A stretch of DNA of 64,000 nt, taken from assembly GCF_008831285.2 (NCBI RefSeq), contig NC_045138.2:33079934-33143933 (forward strand), read 5' to 3'. The position numbers and the translations under genes are program-made. Positions 33,755 to 46,575 of this stretch are shown one piece after another. The notes beneath the pieces were generated by a model that saw only the letters and a list, made by a program, of their open reading frames with translations, did not search any database and was not told the origin of the DNA. Within the stretch, counting starts at the first letter, position 1. Each line of letters opens with the position of its first letter. The DNA comes from Nymphaea colorata (lineage: Eukaryota > Streptophyta > Magnoliopsida > Nymphaeales > Nymphaeaceae).

Positions 33755-35690
33755 GGCCATGGTAAAACCCTAATCACTTCCTCACTCCGTTTCTTTCTCT
33801 CTCAATCTTGTTTACTCCGATCTCCATTTCTCTGAACCCACTGTTCCTTATAGCAGGGTGGACGCTGCAGCGTGGTTTGCCCTTGTTTGAGGCTCTTCAT
33901 CCGCAGCAATGGTAAAACCCTAGGTGGCTCCATTTCTATCTGTCCCTCACTCTCGTTTCTCTTCATCCGTTTCATGTATCTTTTGACGCCAATCCCACAC
34001 CACACCTCTACCCCCACCCTTTTCATCCTATTGCAGGGAAACTGCTCCTCTGTAGATTCTTCTTGCCTCCATCTATTCTGAACGGTCTTCTAGAATGAGA
34101 TGAAAATGTTGATGTTTCTTTTTTTTTCTTTTGTTGTTTTTGCTATTTGAAAAAACTTCCCGCCCCGTGGGATTCAAACAGAATATTCTATAATTTTTAG
34201 AGACATGGTTCTTGGCGTAGGCTTAATATGGGATACTATTTAGTGAATTTTCCAAACTTCGTGTGTCAGCCTGTTAGGATGTCTAGGGAAAAATGCATGT
34301 GCTCATCTTGTGAGTTTTTTTTTCGGGAAATTTACTTGCTGATTCAAAGTTCAAAATCAGATTTGGACCAAGTGACTAGAGGAGATCTAAAATAATAAAA
34401 AAAAAATACGTTCCTTGTATTATAGTCGCATCTGTTTTGCAGTTGAAGGTCTTTTCTTCAGTTTATAAGGCATAATGAAATGACATTTATTGAATTATTG
34501 TTGTTGATTGTCTGGGTTTTTCTGAAAGCTATGCTGAAGGTATAGCTTTTATGCTTATTTATTTGTATTGCTTATCCGATTACTCGTCTTATCTCTTATT
34601 TTATTGCTTTTTATAAGAGGTTCGTGCAACTGGTAATACTCGAATTACTTTGGAGTTTCTTGTGATATGAAATTAAAATGTTGTCAATTGTCATGCTTCC
34701 CATTTTCATATTAACCTTTAGTTGAAGACACTAATTATGCTTACTGTAACTACGATTTCATCTAATTAATTGCTCTATTGCATGTTCTATTGTCTCCATG
34801 TGATGTTCATTCTTTAATTTCTGTTTTTTTAATTTAATTTCATTTAAATGGAGTTCAAGCTATAATGGTTTTAGATAAAACAGGACTTCCAAGCCCACAT
34901 TTTAACCTTATTTGGAGGTCAAAAACTCCTCTCGCGCTATTTGAAGATTTCTACAGAAAAATGTCGAAAAGAAAGTAGAAAGGAGAATGGTGCTTGGTGT
35001 TTGAAGTTTTCTTAGGTATGAAGTATTGAAACTTGCCAATGTGTAGAGGATTCTGACTTTAAAGATTCAAATTCATGGTTTTAAATTGTTGTTTGGAGGA
35101 CTATATATAATTGTCTTTTCTGTCTTTCCCATAGCTGATGCTCCATTTCTTTTTTCTCCATTTTCTGGCAGATCAGATCAGTTTCCTCTTGGAAGCATTC
35201 AGTGATATTCCTTTCAAGGCTATCCCATACCATTCATAGGCGTTTTCAAATTGCACAGGTATCCTGATATTGCTTGATTCAGTAATATGTCAGCGACTTA
35301 TTTAGCCTGAATTTGAAGTCCTCTATTTCAACCCAATCTTAAATGGAAGTTCTGAATGGGGTGTATCCTTGATGAAATTGCAGAATTAAAGCTGCTACAA
35401 GGAGACATGATGTAGCTTTGCTCTTGTTTCAGAACATATATATCGATATAACCGCCAGTTTTTGTTCCTAACTAACTTGAATGTTTCTTTGCTGAAGTAA
35501 GGTGCCATTGCCACAAAACTGTAAATATGCAATGCTACCTTATGTGCAGGTCAAGAACCACTGCTGTTTTCATTTTCAGAACATGTTTCATTTTATAAAC
35601 AACAAAGAGATATTGCTGACAACAAAAAGGCAGTAAGACATGTTGCCATTAAAGGACTTTGATTTCCAATTGCCTGGTCTGTTGGAAAGG
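33755..35690 (+). other. Candidate unassigned spliced transcription unit
   Basis: Downstream of the E2F-like cluster there are several well-formed splice sites. ATGGCCATG|GTAAAACCC lies at 33753-33761, with an acceptor TATAGCAG before 33857. CGCAGCAATG|GTAAAACCC ends at 33911, with an acceptor ATTGCAG before 34037. A compact exon at 35172-35258 (TCTGGCAG | ... GCACAG|GTATCC) has 29 open codons that are Arg/Ser-rich, like a mitochondrial presequence. A possible next exon starts at 35551 after ATGTGCAG. Introns that begin right after ATG and carry AAACCCTA telo-boxes are typical of plant ribosomal-protein and growth genes. I recognise no product and cannot settle the exon chain; it may be non-coding. 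Confidence 0.3.
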
Positions 35691-38600
35691 CTCTCGACAA
35701 TCCAACGAGCAGTATCAACTTTCTCTTTCCAGTAAGTGGATCTTAGTGGTCATGTACTCTGCTGCATAAAATCTATTTAATTTTATGCGTTGTGGAGGTA
35801 ATTTTATGTCCGTTATGAATCTTCTCTTCCCGGATGTTATCCATCAGTTATAGCAGTGTCAGCCAGCTTACCATGTAGTCATAGTGTCTGAAAATAAATG
35901 TGCCAGGAGCCAAAAATCCTTGTAGAATTGAGGTTGACTCTCATTACAGCCCTTGATTGTTGCTATAACATGAAAGTTCTGTGTTATCTTTTCATGCAGA
36001 TGGTGCCACATTTCTTGTTTTAACATTGAATGCTACCTTTCTCTCATATTGTAGGTCGCCAGGTTGAGTTTTTTCCATCCTGGGACTGTATATGCGTTGT
36101 GCCTGACCCTCCTTTGTTTGCCGGAATTGTGGTGAAATTTCAATTTGCAAGAGGGAATCTACAATATAGTATATATGCCAAGTGCAAAATCCAAAACATG
36201 TAAATGTGAGTCTGCATACTATCTTCTTCTTGTGTTTTACTATATTGGTATGTTTACTTTTGTGGAATAAGCTGCTTAGATCATATGAACTACATATGGG
36301 ACATTTAATATTTCCATGATGGTTTCATCTCATCTGCAGATTGGCTGCTGGCATCAAATGTAATTGGTCCATTGGAGAGGTAATGTATAGAGTTCTCACT
36401 AAAATTTTTAGGTCGTTCATTCTGTAATTTTTGATGTTTTAGAGGACAAGATGCTAAGCCTTTAATAATAAAATAATGTTTGTGCCATTGGAAGCTGAAC
36501 ATTGCATATTCTTGTGGTAGACTTGGTAGGGGTAGTCTTTGATAATAATGAGGGCACTTTCACAAGATAGTCTACTATCTTGTTTTTTTTATGACAAATA
36601 CAGGTTGCTTCCTGCTTGTAGTTAAATGTACTGAATGTATTTTTGGTTGAACACTGTCTGTGTTTGTCTGCTTTAATGCTATTTGAGGATGTGAATTCCT
36701 AGGGTGTGACATTAATTCTTTGTGTGTAGATTTTTTATGTATATTTTTTTATAATCAGTAAATGAAATTTAAATTGTTAAAAAATTGTCTGGGGAGCGAA
36801 GTGGAAGGAAAACGTCATTTTTTACGTAAAATGATAAAAATACTCTTTATTCACCAGCATCCTTCAATTTCATCAGCATGTTTCCCAGTGAGCTTCCATT
36901 TTCCACGGACAAGGGGTGGTAGTTGATGACTTCTGAAGCTAGAATCCACAATCCATATAATCGTCCTCTACCTCCTAAATCTCAATAAAACATGCCCTTA
37001 GTTGGATAGAGTAGCACACACCATCGCCATGGTTCTTTGATTCTATTCCCAACACAGATCTTCTTGGCCATCATTCCCCCTCCCGAAAGGCTCCTGCTAT
37101 CTCGGGAAAGGCTTGTATTTCTCTTTATCTTCTCTTTTCCCCTGAAACGGAAGGACTGTCCAATCCCCTTCTCTCCATGTACTATTCACTTTTCCTCAAA
37201 TCAATCTTTGGATCATATAGTATAGGGATTTTTTACCGTTGAAAACCAATTGTCAAATGCCCAAGGTGCAGCTTTACTCAAGATTAGCAAATCTTTCAAT
37301 AAGCGATGATGGGCTTGGTCAAATTGAAGTGCACTTGAGCTTCTGTTCTCACCGTCATTAACTTCAAGTAAGTGCCCCAAAATTGTTGAATTGTCTTCAC
37401 CATCATTAACTTCAAGTTAAGTGCCCCAAAATTGTTGAATTGTTCGGTCGAGGGTTTCTTGACCATGAGTGCTGTGAGATGTATTCTTGGGCAAGCGGCA
37501 TATGGACGAGCTCTTAATGTGCATCTCAAGGCACCAAAAATGAGTTTGTGACATCCTTATTGCTCTGATTGACAACACAATACTTGACATAGGACATGCA
37601 ACGGTTGTGCCTTGTGTCATTGATAACTCCCTCCCTCCTTGTGCACCCATGGAAAGAGGCAAGGGAGGCAGGGGTCAGAGAAAAGGGGAGATGCATAGGT
37701 AAAGATGCTGAATGACAGGTCGCAATATGCGGAGTATTTTTTGGGGCACATGAAGGGTAGTTTTTTGTCATTGTAGAAAAAATAACATAATCCATTGGCG
37801 TGACTGCCCTTTGAGAATTTATCGACACCTATATGTTGAGTTTCAAGAGTTGGCTGGTAATTTGTTTCTTGCCCAAGCATTAGTTGGCGTTCTGTTGTGC
37901 TGTCTAATATTTTGTTCTCAAATTTTCATGACTTCTAAACCAAAAGATAGAAACCTTGCAAACATTTTTTGAGTTTTTTAAAAGGTTGACATAAATTAAC
38001 ATTCGTGAAGTTTGAACTCAACATATATTTGTGGACATGTGAGAACATTTTTACCACACTTAAATTTTCGAAGACTTTCTTCAGACTTTTGAAAAAGCAT
38101 TTTCTGGGTGTAGATGTCTTTTAATTTTACAAAGTTTTTCAAATCCGGATCGTCGTGCTCTTTTTTTTATTTATAATTCAAAACATTCCTAATTCTTTTG
38201 CAATTTATTATGTGCTCTTCCAAGTTTCCCTATAATATTATAAAGTATCACAAATTTTTACATTTTTTGAACTTGGTTAACGTTTATTCTCAAATTTTTA
38301 TTATCTTGAACCAAGATTTGAAAAATTTCAAACTTTTCTTGAAATTCTCTAAATCTTTGACATTAATGAGATATCAATGAACTTTGGTACTTATATATAT
38401 ATATATATGCAAGCTTATGGAAACATTTTTATCCAACTTGAAGTTTAAAATTTTGTCATTATTTTAAAGAAGTTTTCTTATTTTGCATTACACGAAACTT
38501 CGTAAAAATTTTCACAACAGAGTCTTTCTGCATGTAGAAACTATGTTGGCAGCTTTTATGTGCTTCATGAGCTGCCTTTAGAAGATAGTCTATCATTAGT

Positions 38601-41260
38601 CAGTCTATCGTACAAGAGATTTTCTTCACAGAGACGTAATTGGTCGTCTAGTTCGTTGTTTCTTTATATTTAAACTTTTTAACTGCGTGCAATTGAATGG
38701 ATCCATCTAATGTATTGTCTCCAATTATAGTATCTTCACATAATTAGAAAAATTATTCACTTGAAATTCAGTGAGATCTAGAAAGAGAGAGAGGAGTGCC
38801 CTTCTAGAATATTTTGACTTGGCTACAGATTATCTGCTACTCTTAGAAAAACTCATTTCTTTAAATCATCAGAATACAAATTCCTCCATTTGTTTAACCA
38901 CTACTTGGAAAAAAAAAGACGGGGGCGAGTTTTCTTCTTTGGGAAATCCATAAACAGTCAAACAAGCCAGGACCTAACACAAGGGCCATCATACTCTTAT
39001 TGGGACGCCAAGTGTATCTCAATTATCTTCTTAGTTTCTTTAGTTAGAAACTAAGCTAGTCACTTAAAACAAGTTTGTATGGCATAAAACCAAGAGTTGT
39101 TAAGAATTTAAAGGTCAAATGAATGAGTTTTTACAGCATATATAGCGGTTAATCTACAAAAGAGAGCGTTGATTAAAGGTATTTTCCTATGTTTTCAACC
39201 ATGAGAAACCCACGTCCCTAAGTTGTTTTCCTGGCATATATTCTCATAGCTTTGAATGTTACTCGCTGATATAGTATTTCCGATTCTACCATATATATTC
39301 CTGATCAATTGCGTTGCTCATTGGCGGGCGGTCGAGATTGGCTTTATTGATTAATTTAGTTCTAAGATTTCAGTAACTCGTGCTGGCTTCGGGCAAGGCA
39401 TGCAATACGGCAACGCTGAAGGATGATGGCAATAGCGTTGACGATAATTCAAATCGGAATGTGGTTGACTGATCTCTCTCTCTCTCTGACCTTTTTCAAA
39501 TGTGACCTCATACAAATCTTTGTGCATCAAAAAATGTTATAGTTGATTTTATGAACTATCTAGTACCAAAGCATAAAAGAATGGTTTTAATTTGATATGG
39601 ACATTTGCTTTTGATACTTTTTGTTGTATATAATTTTAACATCTCACGTTCATAAATATTGTTGAATTTTAAGAACCCTATGGAAGTCGAACGGAAGGGC
39701 TGATGAAAGTAGGGAGTTAATTTTGAGGCGAAATTTAACAACAATGAAATTTATTACTAAGTGGCAGTTTGTGAACATGTGATTGGAGCTAAGACTTATT
39801 CTATCGATTGGGGTCTCGCTACCTGGAAGGCAGGAGGGCGTCACGGGTTGACACGTGCCACCTCTCAAATGCCACGTCATAGCCTGACTTCTCCAGGCCA
39901 TTAAACGTTGGTGGGCATGCGTGCTTCGTTGAATTGCAGGCTTTTGTAGAGATCACAGGCTGCGCTCGTTTATTTATTGCACGTAGCACTCCATCTCGGG
40001 AAGGCGGGCGAGGTGTATCAGCATGCACTCTTGCGTCAGCCAAGCAAATCGGACCTTTTATCTTCAAATTTCTTCTTTCATCTCATAATCCGCTCTTTGA
40101 ACTCATAATCTCAGTTGCTTTTAAAATATAACTAAAGGGGAGTTTGGATGGTACCTTCATATTTGTCTCCCAAGGAGTGCTTGGATGTTACAAAATTGGA
40201 TTTGAGAAAAACTAAGTTTTGGCAAATCCTAGTTTTGTAAAAGGTAGTAAAAAACCGAACCCCCAGGTTATTGGAGAAAAATCAGGCTTTGAATACTGGA
40301 TGTCTCCAAAAGGACGTGTCACCCAAATAAAGATAACAAGTTTTTTAAATTCATTAAAAGTTTAGTTTTTATAAAACTAAAATTTCACAAAATTAAGTTG
40401 GATGAGGGTGTCATCAATACATGAACTGTTTAGCTGGTATTTGGAGACTGAAGCGTGTGAGTCTGACTCATGAGTCGTAAGTTGGAGCCCAAAAGGCTCT
40501 TTGCTGAGAGAAGTTCAGGTGTCGAATACTTGAAGTGAGTCTTAGGTCTTTATGCCCTTCGTAAAGTGGTGAAACTCCGCCTAACCCTGGCCCTTCTTCA
40601 TGAATGCCAGGGATTTTTTATATGAGCCGGTTGTGTGAGAGGGCACCGTTGGCTCTGAGTTGTTGGAACTGGTAGAGCCAGCCACGTCGGTCAGTGTAAA
40701 AAGACCTCAAATTTATAACCAAATTCAACAACGGATCAGATCTATTTAGTCAAAGCCCGTCTAGCAAACGTGTTTGATGAGGGGATCCAGCAGCTTCCTC
40801 GTCGAAGTTCATTCTGCAAACCAGAGCGAACCTTAGACAAGTCGACCCAGAACGATTCTTGGCTGTACCCGATTCGATCAAAGCTGATTCTCCCGGTATC
40901 TAGTTTCTCCAAATCCAAGGGACGTTGAGCATCCCTGTCAAGACAACCAGTGGATTTGCATCGTATCGGATAATCCGGTACGGTCATGGACGGTGGGACT
41001 GAAAGCGTCCGGTGGGGAGATTGCGTGTCCCTCAATAAATGGCGGCTCGTGGTGTGAATCCATGGAGGTCCTTTTTGTAGGGGTTGGCTTTTTTTTGGAT
41101 CCAATCAAGGGGAGGGAAAGACAGCGAAGAAGGGGCCACGAGGATCTCCTGGAGGAGGACACGTTGTAAAGTGCAAATACGAGAGCGATGGGGAAGAGAG
41201 GAGAACGAGAGGTTGGCCGGCGCCAAATCCTGGTTGACTTCTCGCCCGTCCTTCAACCCA
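34100..41260. other. Long gene-poor stretch
   Basis: Apart from the candidate exons before 35.7 kb, I see no supported gene. 36-38.6 kb is AT-rich with a short tandem repeat at 37347-37443. 39.8-40.1 kb and 40.4-41.2 kb are GC-richer; the latter has overlapping minus-strand frames of 74-122 codons without motifs and probably grades into the MYB promoter. Confidence 0.45.
37347..37443 (+). repeat. Tandem repeat, two copies of about 48 bp
   Basis: The unit contains CATTAACTTCAAGT and GTGCCCCAAAATTGTTGAAT. Copy 1 is 37347-37394 and copy 2 is 37395-37443, differing at a few bases and by one inserted T. Confidence 0.85.
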
Positions 41261-41267
41261 AACTTTC

Positions 41268-41274
41268 TATATAT
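41268..41274 (+). promoter_or_regulatory. Probable TATA box of the MYB gene
   Basis: TATATAT in CTTTCTATATATGC lies about 210 bases before the ATG at 41483. A start near 41300 would give a leader of about 180 nt that includes the CT-repeat at 41368-41385. A TTGAC W-box core (WRKY-type site) lies upstream at about 41234. Confidence 0.45.
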
Positions 41275-41482
41275 GCAGCACTCAATTTGGCTCTGTAGCT
41301 TCAAATCATACACCTCCCTCTGTTTCTCTGCGAATTTGCTCTCCACCTTCAAATCATAAGCCCATCTCTCTCTCTCTCTCTCTCGTCGAGTGATCCCCAC
41401 AAGGGGGGGAAGAGTTTCTAAGATTGTTGCAGGTGGGCTAGGTTGAAGTTTATAACTGTGGAGCTTACAGAAGGAGGAAAAG

Positions 41483-43053
41483 ATGGGGAGAGCTCCTTGT
41501 TGTGAGAAAGAGGGGTTGAAGAGGGGTCCATGGACGCCGGAGGAGGATAAAAAGCTGGTGGATTACATTCAGAAGCATGGGAAAGGCAACTGGAGGACAC
41601 TTCCTAAGAATGCAGGTACTTCCAGGAATTTTCCTTGTTCTTATCATTTTCAGTTGAAGAAAAAGTTAGGCGCCCCTCTAGATACTTGAAAGCTTAGAGA
41701 AGAATGATAACATTGCTATGAGCTAGAAACCCATATTTGTGACTTGCCGGGATATTCATCGGTAAAGTTATGAATCGGCCGAGGGCTTGATGGCGACCCA
41801 CTACCTCTTGGGTAGATAGTTGTTTAGCGCAGTGGGGCTAGTGTAGTTACATAACCTTGATTTAATCCAACAAGTAGACGGAAATGGGTTATGAGTTCCC
41901 TCTATCCATGTGAAAGGCAAAAAATGATCGTTTTTGTCGACTAAAAGCAAAAAAAAGGATCCTGAATTATTGTTGCATGCGTTGCTGCTGCTGAAAACTG
42001 ATATGTTACCTGTGAAATATGTTGTATTATGTTCATGGGACGATTAAAAGTTTATGTAATTGTTTTCTCTAATGATTCAGGTTTATCAAGATGTGGAAAG
42101 AGTTGCAGGCTTCGTTGGACTAATTATCTGCGGCCAGACATCAGAAGGGGTCGATTCTCCTTTGAAGAGGAAGAGACCATCATTCAACTGCACGGCGTTC
42201 TGGGAAACAAGTAAGTCTTATATATTGAGACGAAACTAAATTCAAAAGTTCTGTTCGCAGTTCATGTAAGAAACCAGCTGATCCGTTTCTTCTTTGTTAT
42301 TGAAGGTGGTCTGCAATTGCTGGATATCTGCCAGGAAGGACGGACAATGAGATCAAGAACTACTGGAACACCCACATAAGGAAAAGGTTTCTAAGGATGG
42401 GAATCGATCCAGTGACTCACAGTCTTAGGCTTGATCTCTTGGATTTCTCTAGTATAGCTTCCATTATCTCATCTTCTCTCAATAATGGCATTGATCCTCT
42501 ATCCAATCCTGAGATACTCATGCTAGCTAGAAACTTCTTAGCAGCACAGAGGCAGAACATGACTCACAGTTACAACAATCAATGTCCCATGCCCCACCAG
42601 GCAAACTACTCCTTAGGCCCTCAGATTGAGAACCGATACGATGATTTCAATGCACGAGACACGATCATTAATATCCAAAACTCCAACATAGCAGATGCCC
42701 AAAATTTGGACCGGACAGAAGCTATACAAGCAGGTGCCTGTCATGAGGTGGTATCAGGTGCTCATACTTTTGACATCTCAACAAATCTGCAAGAAGGTTT
42801 ATCTCCATCCGTTGATCACTGCCTCTTTTATTCTTCAACAGTGCACTCGGACATTGACATTTCCCCTTCCACTTTGTACTCAACTGATGACCAAAATTGC
42901 AACCATTCCGCAACGATCTCTGCGCAGAGTCCCGGATCTTGTGTGCCTTTGAATCCAATGCCAATGGATTCAGGAAGTTCTATTGAAGATGAGAGGGAGA
43001 CCTTCATCAACAACTTGCTGCGTTTTGCAAGTCTTGAACTCCTTGGAATCTGA
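41483..43053 (+). CDS. R2R3-MYB transcription factor, suberin/cuticle clade (subgroup 10/11/24-like), 336 aa
   Basis: A nuclear DNA-binding regulator. Three exons (41483-41615, 42081-42210, 42306-43053) with GT-AG borders join in frame to 337 codons including the stop. Introns fall at the two usual positions inside the MYB repeats. R2 has the spaced Trp residues W17, W37 and W57; R3 has F70, W89 and W108. The start [20 protein letters not shown] is classical. No bHLH-interaction motif ([DE]Lx2[RK]x3Lx6Lx3R) is present in R3. After R3, RMGIDPVTH (118-126) and LDLLDFSSI resemble the (M)G(I/F)DPxTH and (T)DLLDLSSI motifs of the Arabidopsis MYB41/49/74/102, MYB9/107 and MYB39/53/92/93 groups. These regulate suberin and cuticle lipids and stress responses. 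The exact subgroup needs a tree. The C-terminus is Ser/Asn-rich and acidic at the end, as in an activation domain. Confidence 0.9.
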
Positions 43054-45030
43054 TATTATCTGTTTTTGTTTGTATTCCCTCAACTTTTTTTGATGCCTTT
43101 GATCATCTGTACATATAAAAAAACCCGCCGTGTATTATCTATATAAACTGTCACCTTTGGTCTGCTGTAATTCGCATGGCTATCTTTGCAAACAAAGAAC
43201 AGTGATCTGTCGGAAAAGGACCAAAGCTTGTGGATTTCCAGAGGTCCTTGTAGACTTGCAGTTATCCGGAGCATGGAAACTAAAAGCTTGTCGAGTAGTT
43301 AATGAGTAACAAAAAAGACCTTGAACACCACCGGCCGGACAACCACTAAAGGCCGAACGAATCGCCGATTTCCGACAACCGAAGTCCGCATCTTGACGAG
43401 GGGCCGGCCAACAGCCGGACGCAAGTTCATCACGCGTAAAAGTCGGAGACTCCCGAGAAGAGGCGCTGGCGCTGCCGACTTACATTAGTAGAAGCCACGG
43501 ACTGATAAGAGACCAACAACGATCTCGTTGCTTCTGCAGGTAGATGCGGAGTTGGGACCACATGCCACCTGTCCTGAATCATTATTGGCTCCAAAAGTGC
43601 TGGGCCGCTCTCCCAGTTTACACGTCATCGTGGTCCTTACGCTGCTAATAAGTGGTCCCCACACAGAAAACCTCTCCCTGTTATTTCTGTATTCATCAAA
43701 ACGCAAATTTTATTTATACAATATCTTCCGCACTGGTCTCTTGGTTCTTTTCACCCGCTCCCCCCATTTGGGGATGGTTCCGACCATCATGGACGGACCC
43801 GGATCCAACACCTAGATATAAGCATATCCAGCTATTATTTGTATCCAATTCCAAATTAATCAATTAGAAATCAAAGTTTCAATTGTTCAGAAATTTTCTT
43901 ATAGATCTGATTATATGCAAAGATTGCCGTCGTTCGGTTTTTGTAATTTAATGTACATCTAATTCTTCACTCAAATCAAAGAGACGTTAGCCCATCTTTG
44001 GGAAAGGAACCAGCGACCTGCTCCTTCCCCTGGGCTCACTGGCTAATCCCATCTTTTTTCTTCTTACTTTGTAAGGATGTTCGAATGTGTGAATCTGTAC
44101 CACTCATCATGAATTCAAGATAAATACACGAGTGCATGTGCCCATGCATGCGCGCACCGATGTGAACGTGAAAATGCAGGTGACTTTCATTTTCTTTCTG
44201 CATGCTATTTAGAATGATTAACTCGCAAAGCAAGTTTTAACTAGTACACTTTAGCAAGCGCAGGTAAGCTTATTATTGTGTTTGGCTTGTAGATGGGTTG
44301 TCTTCAAGCTCAAACCGAAGTTCATCTATGACTAATATGCTTTGCCCTACCATGAGGTAGATTTTCGTTTGGCTCATAAGGAGAGGTCAAAATTTTTCAC
44401 CGTCACAGCTTGAATTTTATTGCATATATCTAAATCTTTTTGCAATTGGAAATAAAGAAATGCAATCCTAGAGCTTTTTGAGAGCAGTGATAAAATCTTA
44501 CAGGTCCTTTTGGATCTAGGAGTGAGTTTTGCAGGGAGATGGGTGCACAAATATCAGTTTAAATCCGAATAATTCCGACTAGCTGTAAAATGATGCATTA
44601 TGTTTGTATTGTCGTTTGAGTCTCTTTTAAGACCATGTAGTAATGAGGATTACTTCTACTCACCCTCTTGCTATCTAAATTAAAGTTCACGTTTTTTCAA
44701 GAAAATGAAAATTGCCTTCAAAAGCTCGCATTCTTCTCGGCATATGAGCATCTACATTTCCATTGCGGGTGAAAAGCAGAAGTTTCATTATTCTAAACCG
44801 CAATCGTGATTGTATTTTTATTCAACTATTTTTATATTTCAGAACAAACGCTAAAATGTGCAGAAAAGAATGAAGAATTTGCCTTTAGAACTAAGACGGG
44901 GACATTTTTGAATGAGCACGCTTTTCAGTTTTGAGAGACGAGATTCCCGCTTCCAAGGGCTTAAAGAAGTCCCATCGGAAAGCGGCCTGCGGCAGCCACC
45001 AGAAAACGTATGAGTGGCCAAATCGGATGA
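43054..45030. other. Intergenic between MYB and PPR genes
   Basis: 43.3-43.6 kb is GC-rich with repeated GGCCGGAC/GGCCGAAC-type words but has no open frame of note; the rest is AT-rich. No gene is supported. Confidence 0.5.
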
Positions 45031-46575
45031 ATGATCAGTACACTCGCCGGAAAATTTCTCCCTCCTGTCATCCTCCAAAAATGCGCCACTATGAAGCAGC
45101 TCAAGCAAATTCACGCCCACTTTATCACTGCCGGCCTCCTCGACAGCAACGTCTTCCTCCTCGGCCGCCTATTCGCCTTCTGCGCGGACACAGATTCTGG
45201 TGATCTGGACTATGCGCACCTTGTGTTCACCCAAATTCGAAGTCCCGATATCTTCTTCGTCAATACCATTATCAGGGGATATTCAACCAGTCCCACTCCC
45301 ACTAAATCCATTCAATTCTACACTCACCTTCTCCGGTCGCGTCAAGCCCCCGATCTCTACACTTTTCCGTTTGTTCTCAAGGCGTGCACGCAATTGTCGG
45401 ACGTCTGGCAGGGAGAAACGATTCATGGGCAGGCGATAAAATTTGGATTTAGCTCATATGTGTACGTGGGGAATGCGTTGATTCATATGTATGGGTTCTG
45501 CGGGCACGTCGAAACTGCTCGCCAACTGTTTGATGGAATCTCTGAACGAGATGTTGTGTCCTGGAACTCAATGATATCGGTTTATGCTAAGCTGGGCGAT
45601 GCCCGCGAAGCGCGGTCGCTTTTTGATGCAATGCCGGAGAGGAATGTGATCTCTTGGAGCGCCATGATTGCTTGTTATGTGCAGCAGGGATCTTCTAAGG
45701 ACGCCTTGAATATCTTTTCTCAAATGCAAGCTGATAAGGTTATGCCCCATAAATCCACTTTGGTGAGTGTGCTCTCGGCTTGTGCCCATCTGGGCGCTCT
45801 CGAACAGGGCAAGTGGGTTCATGCTTTTGTTGGATCTAACGGTATGAAACTGAGCGTCGTACTTGGAACCGCACTTATAGATATGTATTCCAAGTGTGGC
45901 TGCGTAGATCTTGCTTTGAAAATCTTTCATGAGATGCATGAGAAGAACCTGTTGGCATGGACCACTATGATCAAAGGGCTAGCAATGCATGGGCGCGGGC
46001 ATGAAGCGGTCAATTTGTTTACTGATATGTTGGCACTAGGCATTGAACCTGATGATATTGCCTTTATTGGAGCGCTCAGCGCCTGCACTCATGCAGGGTT
46101 GGTAGCCGAAGGTCGCCAATATTTTGAAATGATGAGTACAGTGTATAATGTTAGCCCCAAAATTGAGCACTACGGATGCATGGTTGATCTCCTTGCACGA
46201 GTTGGGCAGCTTGATGAAGCAAGGGAGATGGTTGAAACGATGCCAATGTGTCCTGATAGTCTTATCTGGGGTGCTCTGTTGGCTGGTTGTAAATTTCACG
46301 GGAATGTGGAGCTCGCAGAGTCTGTAGCCAAGCATTTGATTCAATTGGAGCCTGAGAATTGTGGGGTTTATGTCTTGCTGGCTAATATATATGCTGCATC
46401 TGGTAGGCATGGAGATGCCAGGAAGTTGCGAGAAAAGATGAAAACAAAGAGATTGATGAAGACTCCTGGGTGTAGTGTCATCGAAATTAATGGTACCATA
46501 CACCAATTCCTTGTTGGTGATACCTCCCATCCTCAAATAAAGAAGATACAAGCAATGTGGGAAGGGATAGGCTAA
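45031..46575 (+). CDS. PLS-class pentatricopeptide repeat protein, E domain, reading frame ends early at the DYW domain
   Basis: An intronless plant PPR protein. Such proteins bind organelle RNA one base per repeat, and the E/DYW classes direct C-to-U editing. The 514-aa frame holds roughly ten alternating P, L and S repeats, for example DVVSWNSMISVYAKLGDARE and NVISWSAMIACYVQQGSSKD. An E region follows (IWGALLAGCKFHGNVELAES, GVYVLLANIYAASGRH, then an E+ part with GCSVIEINGTIHQFLVGD). The frame stops seven codons after AMWE, exactly where DYW proteins continue with RLIKLEGYVPD. That sequence follows in another frame (see the next feature). Start: 45031 is the first ATG in frame; MKQLKQIHAHFI at 45091 is an equally plausible start. 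N-terminal targeting cannot be judged. The truncated product could still act as an E-type PPR. Confidence 0.85.
   Translation: MISTLAGKFLPPVILQKCATMKQLKQIHAHFITAGLLDSNVFLLGRLFAFCADTDSGDLDYAHLVFTQIRSPDIFFVNTIIRGYSTSPTPTKSIQFYTHLLRSRQAPDLYTFPFVLKACTQLSDVWQGETIHGQAIKFGFSSYVYVGNALIHMYGFCGHVETARQLFDGISERDVVSWNSMISVYAKLGDAREARSLFDAMPERNVISWSAMIACYVQQGSSKDALNIFSQMQADKVMPHKSTLVSVLSACAHLGALEQGKWVHAFVGSNGMKLSVVLGTALIDMYSKCGCVDLALKIFHEMHEKNLLAWTTMIKGLAMHGRGHEAVNLFTDMLALGIEPDDIAFIGALSACTHAGLVAEGRQYFEMMSTVYNVSPKIEHYGCMVDLLARVGQLDEAREMVETMPMCPDSLIWGALLAGCKFHGNVELAESVAKHLIQLEPENCGVYVLLANIYAASGRHGDARKLREKMKTKRLMKTPGCSVIEINGTIHQFLVGDTSHPQIKKIQAMWEGIG

Noticed and set aside
40742-41400. Overlapping minus-strand frames of 74-122 codons upstream of the MYB gene
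   Set aside because: Three frames compete, none has a motif or intron structure, and the area lies where the MYB promoter is expected.
42695-43013. Additional frames inside MYB exon 3
   Set aside because: Shadows of the real MYB frame, which is fixed by the MYB repeats.
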